DNA of 64,000 nt from Actinomucor elegans (lineage: Eukaryota; Mucoromycota; Mucoromycetes; Mucorales; Mucoraceae): the NCBI GenBank assembly GCA_026027325.1, contig JAMSLZ010000003.1, forward strand, positions 1,922,001 through 1,986,000, in the 5' to 3' direction. The translations under genes and the position numbers were made by a program. The notes beneath the pieces were generated by a model, which saw nothing but the letters and a program-made list of their open reading frames with translations, was not told where the DNA came from and made no database searches. This document shows positions 57,742 through 64,000 of this stretch, in pieces (position 1 is the stretch's first letter; each line of letters opens with the position of its first letter).

Positions 57742-60399
57742 ATGGTTGCTGATTTCGCTCCACAACCACAACAAGAGCCTTCCATAAGTCGACATGGATC
57801 TCAAAGAGAACAGCAAAGGTCTCTTCCAGTAAAGACCATTGGCAACTACTCTTTACAACAAAGTATCGGCAAAGGTAGCATGGGCAAAGTCAAGCTAGGT
57901 GTCCACAATGTTACTGGTGAAAAGGTAAGAGTGGATGGATCGATAGTTTAATTTAAATTCTAAATATATCTTTTATAGATTGCCATTAAAATTGTTCCCA
58001 GAGCCAATTTACAGTTATTAAACCAGCCTTCGCATACAAATGGAAAGACAGCGCAGCAGATAGCAAAAGAAAGGGCCAGAGAAGAGAATCGTGAAGTGAG
58101 AACCATCCGAGAAGCGCACATTATGATGCTGTTGAGACATCCAAATATCGTTGGCATGAAAGACTTGGTGCTGCAAGGGCCTTATTTTTATATTTTAATG
58201 GATTTTGTGAATGGAGGCCAACTGCTTCATTATATAGTCAAAAGACAACGTCTTTCTGACAGAAGAACACGATCATTTTCTCGACAAATAGTCAGTGCAT
58301 TGGATTACTTGCATAGAAACTCGATTGTTCACCGAGATTTAAAGATTGAAAATATCATGATCGACAAGTCTGGCAGACATATCAAAATCATTGATTTCGG
58401 CCTATCCAATCTCTTTTGTCCAGAACGTCAGCTCACAACTTACTGTGGATCCCTCTATTTTGCAGCACCTGAACTATTGAGAGCAACTCCTTACAGTGGC
58501 CCTGAAGTAGATGTCTGGAGTTTGGGTGTAGTGATTTATGTGATGGCCACTGGTTCAGTGCCCTTTGATGACAAGTCTATGCCAGGTCTACATGACAAGA
58601 TCAAGCGAGGCCATGTCAATTACCCTGCTCATCTTAGCGAGGAATGCAAGAACCTTTTATCTCGCATCTTTGTCACTGATCCTACCCAAAGAATTATCAT
58701 GACGGATATCATCCACCATCCTTGGATGAACAAGGATTCTGCACCCATCAACAACCATATGCCTTCTCGAAAACCGCTGACACTGCCACTCAACCCCAAA
58801 GTCATCGAAAGAATGTCTCAGGGATTCAATCTAGGCACACCTGAAGAAATCGAACGTCGACTCACTTTGATTATCCAATCTCCTGTATACCACGATGCAA
58901 TCAAGCACATTTCAGACTGCCACGCAAGAAAGACACTCACACCCCCTTTAACTTATAACGAAATCAACTTTGGCATCGTTTATGATGACCCACAGTCTGT
59001 ACCAGCTGCTTACCATCCATTTTTGTCATTGTATTACCTGGCAGCAGAGAAATTTGTCACAATGGAACTTGAAGCGCACCATCATCGTGTGGCCGTCAAG
59101 TCCAGTTTATCACGCAAGGCCTCTCTTGAATCACTTGGTGGTAATTCCTCAGCTCGCAGTAGTCAAGCCTCGCTGGTGGATGAACATGCTGGCACTCGAC
59201 TATTAACTGAAGTACCCTTGAGTCAAACACCTGTCATGCCTGTTATTCAAACAAATGGATCTGGTATCAAGATGCATGGCAATTCAAGTTTCTCTGGATT
59301 TGTCTCTCAACCTGCTGCTATCGGTTCAACCAATTACCTAAGTCGAATTCAACGCTGGCTTCGTTCTTCGCTTTCTCAGCAGCATCTTGCTTCAGAAACA
59401 CCCAACACAGCTGTTTCAGCACCACCATCACCACCACATCGCGTGGAGGATCCCAAACATGCTGAAGTGGATCCTCTTTATGTCAACTCTTCTGAATCTG
59501 GCGCAACCACTCGATTACCTACACCCTCTCATTCCACGGACGATAGAGAAAACACGGTGGACTCTCGTAACGAAAGTTTCAACAGTCACCAAAATGAGAC
59601 ATTGCATGTAGTAGATATTAGCCGTCATCAACCACCACCTCCTCCTCCTCCATCATCAGCACAAACTGCTGGGACACCTGTAGCAGGAGCTCCAGGAAGT
59701 AGATCTCTGTTTCGAAAACTATCTCAGGCCTTCCTTCGTAAAAACTCTTCTAAAAGCTTGAACAAAAAGTCAAGTAATCTCAGTAATACGAATACGGGTA
59801 GCGAAAATGCCAGTGAAGATGAAGTATCTCATGTTGCAGTTGCAGATGTGCCTACGAAACCTGTCGAAGATGCTGCGGACGTACCACCACCCGTTCCTCC
59901 CAAAGATCCCAATTACTCCATTGCACCTATTCGATCAGCCAGTGTGTCACGCCCTCTCTCTGCAAGAAACTCTCAACAGCTGCCTCCTCCTGGCATGTCT
60001 ATTGCCACTGTGACATCTCGACAAACTGCGCATACGATTGATATCAGTGCTATCAATCTGAATGGTAACAGTAACACTGGTGTTGCTGCTACTACTGTTT
60101 CTCCAATCTCGACCTGTACTACTACTACCTCCACTATACCAACACCCATTGCATCCAAGATGGCCAAATACGATGATATACCAGCTGCACCTTCAGCACA
60201 AAACAGTCAATTGTTGATGCAACCCACACCCATTGTATCAAGATCTGCATCCATGGCTACCGCTTCTCATCATCGTCGTAAAGGCTCTGTGTCTAAACTG
60301 ACTGGCAAGATTGGTTCTTGGCTCAATCGCTCAGCCTCATTTAATCAACACACTAGCAATAGATTCAATACCACCACTCAACAACAAGAAACCTCTTGA
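57742..60399 (+). CDS. KIN1: Kin1/MARK/PAR-1-type Ser/Thr protein kinase
   Basis: CAMK-family kinase linked in yeasts to cell polarity and the ER stress response. Exons 57742-57924 and 57979-60399 give 867 residues. The kinase domain spans about 36-312: glycine loop IGKGSMGKVKLG, VAIK-type IAIKIV, HRDLKIENIMI, IDFGLSN (DFG), the activation loop TYCGSLYFAAPE, and HPWM near the end. A long insert after IVPRANLQLL (about 68-95) is usual for Kin1. A conserved post-kinase region (LGTPEEIERRLTLIIQSPVYHDAIKH, YHPFLSLYYLAAEK) follows. The rest is Ser/Pro/Thr-rich with a polyproline stretch. It ends SRFNTT-type low complexity, and I see no C-terminal KA1 domain. Upstream lies a CTTT-rich promoter. A (TA)n run follows the stop codon. 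Confidence 0.9.
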
Positions 60400-60967
60400 A
60401 TCATTATACAATTATATATATATATATATACATATATTCTAATAGATTTTGCTTTTTTATTATTTTTATTCTTATTCTTATTATCATATCCTTTTAACTC
60501 ACATTATACACAAAAAGAAACGCTTTTATATACTATAATTACATTAATCTTATTATTTTCCTCGTGTTTTATCGCAAATAAAAAAAAAACGTATATAGGG
60601 TCTCTTGAAGGCTCGGTCTCTTTGCTGTCCAAAAAGTCTAGAATGTTTGTACGACATGATATGCTTAGTGCACAATTGACGGGGTACCACACAAACTTTA
60701 ATGATCATAAAAAAAAGGGATCTTCGCTGTTTTTAAGTGGCAAAAAAAAAAGTTTCTTTTGTGCATTTGTTAATATGAAGTCATTTAAATTATGAATACA
60801 ATTGAGAGCACATGTTTGTTTCCCCCTCACGAAGAAGTCACTTTTCCCAGGCACATACAGACTATTACTCGCGCTAAAAGAGGGAAGAAAAGGCTTTTTT
60901 ATCAAGTGAAAATTGCAAACTGAATTGAAGAGATATTAAATACATAAAAAAACAATGGTCAATCAAA

Positions 60968-61042
60968 TTATAATTCTATCAGATAAGTTAGCTCATTCTG
61001 AACATGAACTATTCATTCAATGCAACATTGAATTCGAGATCG
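60968..61042 (-). repeat. Dispersed 70-bp repeat copy
   Basis: On the minus strand it reads GATCTCGAATTCAATGTTGC, ATTGAATGAATAGTTCATGT, TCAGAATGAGCTAACTTATC. This is one of the best full-length copies. Confidence 0.7.
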
Positions 61043-61270
61043 GTCTAGATCGCACGCGTCAAATAAGGCACTACTACCATTCCATTGTTCTACGCTAAAA
61101 AATAAATTAAGACTCAGGAACAGAAATGAGATATTAGTTAAGACTGTAATAGAAAGCGATAAAACAGAACCAACAACCCGAGTAGCTAACAAAATATGTA
61201 TGCCTTTTGATCCTCTTTTGGATACTGGCTTTTGGAGGGGAAAAAACGATAAATGACCATGAGCTATTGA

Positions 61271-61691
61271 ACACCTTTCTATGTGGATGTATGGGTCATG
61301 GCATTACGTTTATCAGAACGATCTAAATATTTTCCGGATTTCAAAGGGTTATTTCGGGTAAATCCAGATTAATAAACATGTTTTTATTTTGTATGATTTT
61401 CAATTAAGATACTATGGTGTCTATGCGCAATTCCTGCTGACTGATAAAATCAGCAGTTTCGCATCCCATCCAGAGTGGCCTGATGAAAAGCTATAGTATT
61501 CAAGGGCGATTACTCGAAATGCTCTCAATTATATCGAAAGCCAATTGAATTACTCAAGTACCTTTAATATTTTGGAACACATGGATCAGTATTTAAGCGC
61601 ACGCGTCAATGCAGAAAACATACTCGTTTCAAAGATTTTGACGCGTGATAAACTATTAGCCGCCGTCAATAAGATTCCATACTTGTTCTAA
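61271..61691 (+). pseudogene. Decayed coding segment, family unknown
   Basis: A first piece (61271-61360) reads PFYVDVWVMALRLSERSKYF and PDFKGLFRVNP. It is followed by an intron-like stretch of about 50 bp (GTAAAT to TTAAG). A 94-codon frame at 61410-61691 then reads YYGVYAQFLLTDKISSF, HPEWPDEK, ITRNALNYIESQL, NILEHMDQYLSARVNAENIL and ILTRDKLLAAVNKI. This frame is broken by a single in-frame TAG at 61494-61496, and the join between the two pieces is out of frame. The composition is clearly protein-like against the background. I cannot assign it; it could be a dead gene copy or a transposon fragment. Confidence 0.5.
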
Positions 61692-62283
61692 TATGTAGTT
61701 TCTGTTTTCAACCATAATAACCTTCATAGACACAATCCAGTAAGAAAATATGACCCCATCTTAGGGATCACATTAATACAGTTTTAGATGATACTGTGTC
61801 TACACATCTTCTGATACGATAGCATCGACAGTCGAGTCGAGTGCAATCAGGATAACAAATGATTTAAACAGCAGCAAAAAAAGCTACTGGCATAACGCTT
61901 TATCGAGATGTTCATAAATTATCCCAGAATTGAACTGCATCATGTAAATAATAAGCTTGCTCGGTATACATGACAAATCTTATCATCCCAGTAACTAGCC
62001 ATCCATTCTATAATATACATGTAATTGCTCTTTTATAAGCAGGATAGGGCTCTTTCTTCCTGCTGCAAAACATCTGATGGAACGACTTGGGCGGTAGGTG
62101 AAGTATTTATTACAGAGAAAAAGTTTACAAGGTACGAGGGCGTCTATTGAGTTTGCTGATTTATATATCTATTCGTCAGTCTTCTTTGGTAACTGAACTT
62201 TGGGAATGGTCTATCATTTAAAAGAATAGTGAATACACAATATCTTTCTATGAATACATTTGCCTTTCTTTTCTTTTTTTTTT

Positions 62284-62452
62284 TTAGCGTACCATGTCAG
62301 GTTTCATGATCTAATAAAACAAAGAAAACGCGTTAATGAGTCTACTGTAGTATAGGTAAACGTTTACGACATACTCTATTGACTACCGTACTTCCAACAG
62401 CCATGCCGGTACACATGATCATAAAAGTATAGAAATTGTTAACCTTGGCCAT
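62284..62452 (-). CDS. UQCC6/Brawnin-like (DUF4516) small membrane protein
   Basis: Two exons, 62375-62452 and 62284-62310, with a GTATGT donor and TTATTAG acceptor, join in phase 0 to only 34 residues: MAKVNNFYTFMIMCTGMAVG, then STVVNRIMKPDMVR. The pattern (short N-terminus, one hydrophobic helix with an MCxG element, then V..R..KPD) matches human UQCC6/Brawnin (LLAMCAGAEVVHRYYRPDLTIP), a single-pass mitochondrial inner-membrane factor for complex III assembly. The protein is shorter than the 71-residue human form and lacks its hydrophilic tail. It was missed by simple ORF scanning because of its size and intron. Function is inferred from this resemblance. Confidence 0.65.
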
Positions 62453-64000
62453 TATTTATGAAAATACTGTTGTATAAAATAATCTAGGGTAAAAAAGAGG
62501 CAGGAAAAAAAAAAAGGACTATACACACGGAGTTTAAAGTTTTGACAAGGCCTCTCACTCTGTTGACCATTTCTTCATAATCTTTGCATTTTTTGGCTGT
62601 AGTTATTTCACATTTGGGCTATGTTTAATAATGTAAAAGCACTTTATGAGTAAGGTGATATAGTTTGTATGAATTATACAGCATTTTTCAAATAAAAAGC
62701 TCAAGTATTTCATGGTAGACCCAAAAACCCAGAAAAATTGATTTTTTGCGTGTATACCTTTTGAGTGTCACATCAAACCATTGTACTTTTTCAATGCTCA
62801 GCCACTAATAAGCGCTTGCATGGTTAAAAGTAAATTACAATTAAGCTTTCAGCCGTGGCCATGACAGACAATTTGCTGCTGACCACGACTAAAAAATTCC
62901 TGTGACACCATGCGACATTGATCATGCAATGTATTCATAGTATGATGTTAAAGTTAAGTATGATGTGGTTTGAGTGCATGTGTTTTTTATGTGGTATCAT
63001 GAAGTTATCATGGTATCGTAGAGTTTCTGGTTATTATACGTATTTGGCTCCGATTACCGCTAGCAGCAAATCAAACCAACTAACTTAGGTGATATGATTT
63101 GGCTTGAACACATCTACAGTATTAGACATCAAATTATGCCGTGTAACAATAGTCTAGGGAATCTGATCTGCAGGATATGCTATTACTGTAGGAAATAACT
63201 AATCGCTTTTTAGAAAATCTTTCGATCCAAATTAGTAATACAGTTAGGTATGCTGGATGCATATAAAGAATTGCAATTGAAGCGATCTCTGTCTGAAGTA
63301 CCGATGCATACAATTTCATACTGTATTCGTTATTATATTATGTATTATTATATACTGCAAGGGAGAAGAACAGTGCCAATACTTAGTATAATTTTACACA
63401 TAAAAAGAATGATCCTAATATTTAAATGGGGGGGAGGTGTCAAAAAAACTGAGAATATTACTATATCAATATTCGCCTGTTTCAACTTATTTTGGATGTC
63501 TCCTTCGTAGTGTTCAATATTACCCAAGAAGACGTTGGTATCCAAATCTTTACCTCGCAAGGAGATATCTTGGTCTGCGCTTAAAACCGATGACATGAAT
63601 ACTTTACAGCAGAAAGCAACTTGTTTTAACCAATTGACTATGAACTGAAGAAGTTCCACTCAATTCTTTGGTGACTCATTTATGGGGGATTTTTGTGCAT
63701 AGCCAAAATGAGGGCTGAATTCGACAACACATGCTACTTGTAAAATTTAAAATTGTCAATGTTGATAAATTCTACAGATTGATTAGATTGACATAAAAAC
63801 AGGAGTCGCACTTATCACAGAGTTGACCATAGGGCTTCCATAATATCCCTCTATGTATACAGCCCTTCTCTTGCAATTTTGGTCCGAAACTGGCCTTCCG
63901 ACAACTAGAAGCACTCATCCATCGTTCCACTTGGTGTTTGTTAGGGCCAAAATGCTGATTTTCTTCAGTGGGAGAAAGGCCATATATCATATAGCATGCT
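62453..64000. other. Right-edge region without a resolved gene
   Basis: AT-rich. Two minus-strand frames near the edge have protein-like text: 63348-63659 (103 codons, with SSVLSADQDISLRGKDLDTN) and 63772-63990 (72 codons, with SCRKASFGPKLQEKGCIHRG). They could be exons or relics of something that continues beyond the window. No model could be supported. Confidence 0.4.

Larger units (their letters stand above)
60400..62283. other. Intergenic region with a repeat copy and a coding relic
   Basis: It contains the KIN1 3' UTR with a (TA)n run at about 60413-60430, a dispersed-repeat copy on the minus strand at 60968-61042, and a degenerate coding segment at 61271-61691. Confidence 0.6.

Overview
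The window reads as nuclear DNA of a Mucoromycota fungus (Mucor/Rhizopus/Phycomyces type). The evidence is AT-rich DNA, short GT-AG introns of about 50-230 nt in most genes, and clear eukaryotic fungal proteins: SCAP, Mid1, Kin1, Rae1, Erv25, a Tps2-like enzyme and an eEF1B gamma with optimised codons. No tRNA, rRNA, CRISPR array or bacterial-style operon was seen. Gene models were built by joining reading frames at consensus splice sites with phase checks; no transcript evidence was available.

Layout: 1-2.2 kb holds a decayed Fanzor (eukaryotic TnpB-like nuclease) gene. 2.3-4.5 kb is a compact + strand trio: ribosomal protein eL38, a tiny prefoldin-like ASDURF homologue and a DUF2470 membrane protein. 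5.7-10.3 kb carries an AIFM2/FSP1-like oxidoreductase and a siderophore-type MFS transporter, both on the minus strand. 14.5-20.5 kb has a zinc CDF transporter facing a SCAP homologue. 21-22 kb has a dead Tc1/mariner transposase. 24.7-26.2 kb is an alpha-arrestin. 30.3-38.6 kb has an unknown Ser/Pro-rich protein, a single-pass membrane protein, RAE1 and eEF1B gamma. 42.5-46.8 kb has a Tps2-like trehalose-6-phosphate phosphatase facing MID1. 48.9-54.2 kb has an unknown multipass membrane protein, ERV25 and a class V aminotransferase-fold enzyme. 57.7-60.4 kb is a KIN1-type kinase, and 62.3 kb a 34-residue UQCC6/Brawnin-like gene.

Between these genes lie long AT-rich stretches of up to 4 kb. 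The most striking unexplained signal there is a short dispersed repeat of about 65-80 bp, recognisable at some 18 places in both orientations and never inside a coding exon. Three gene pairs are tail to tail with 40-105 bp between stop codons, so their 3' UTRs probably overlap. The genes do not form one pathway. Loose themes are stress and membrane homeostasis (SCAP, FSP1-like, Mid1, trehalose) and metal handling (zinc CDF, siderophore MFS).
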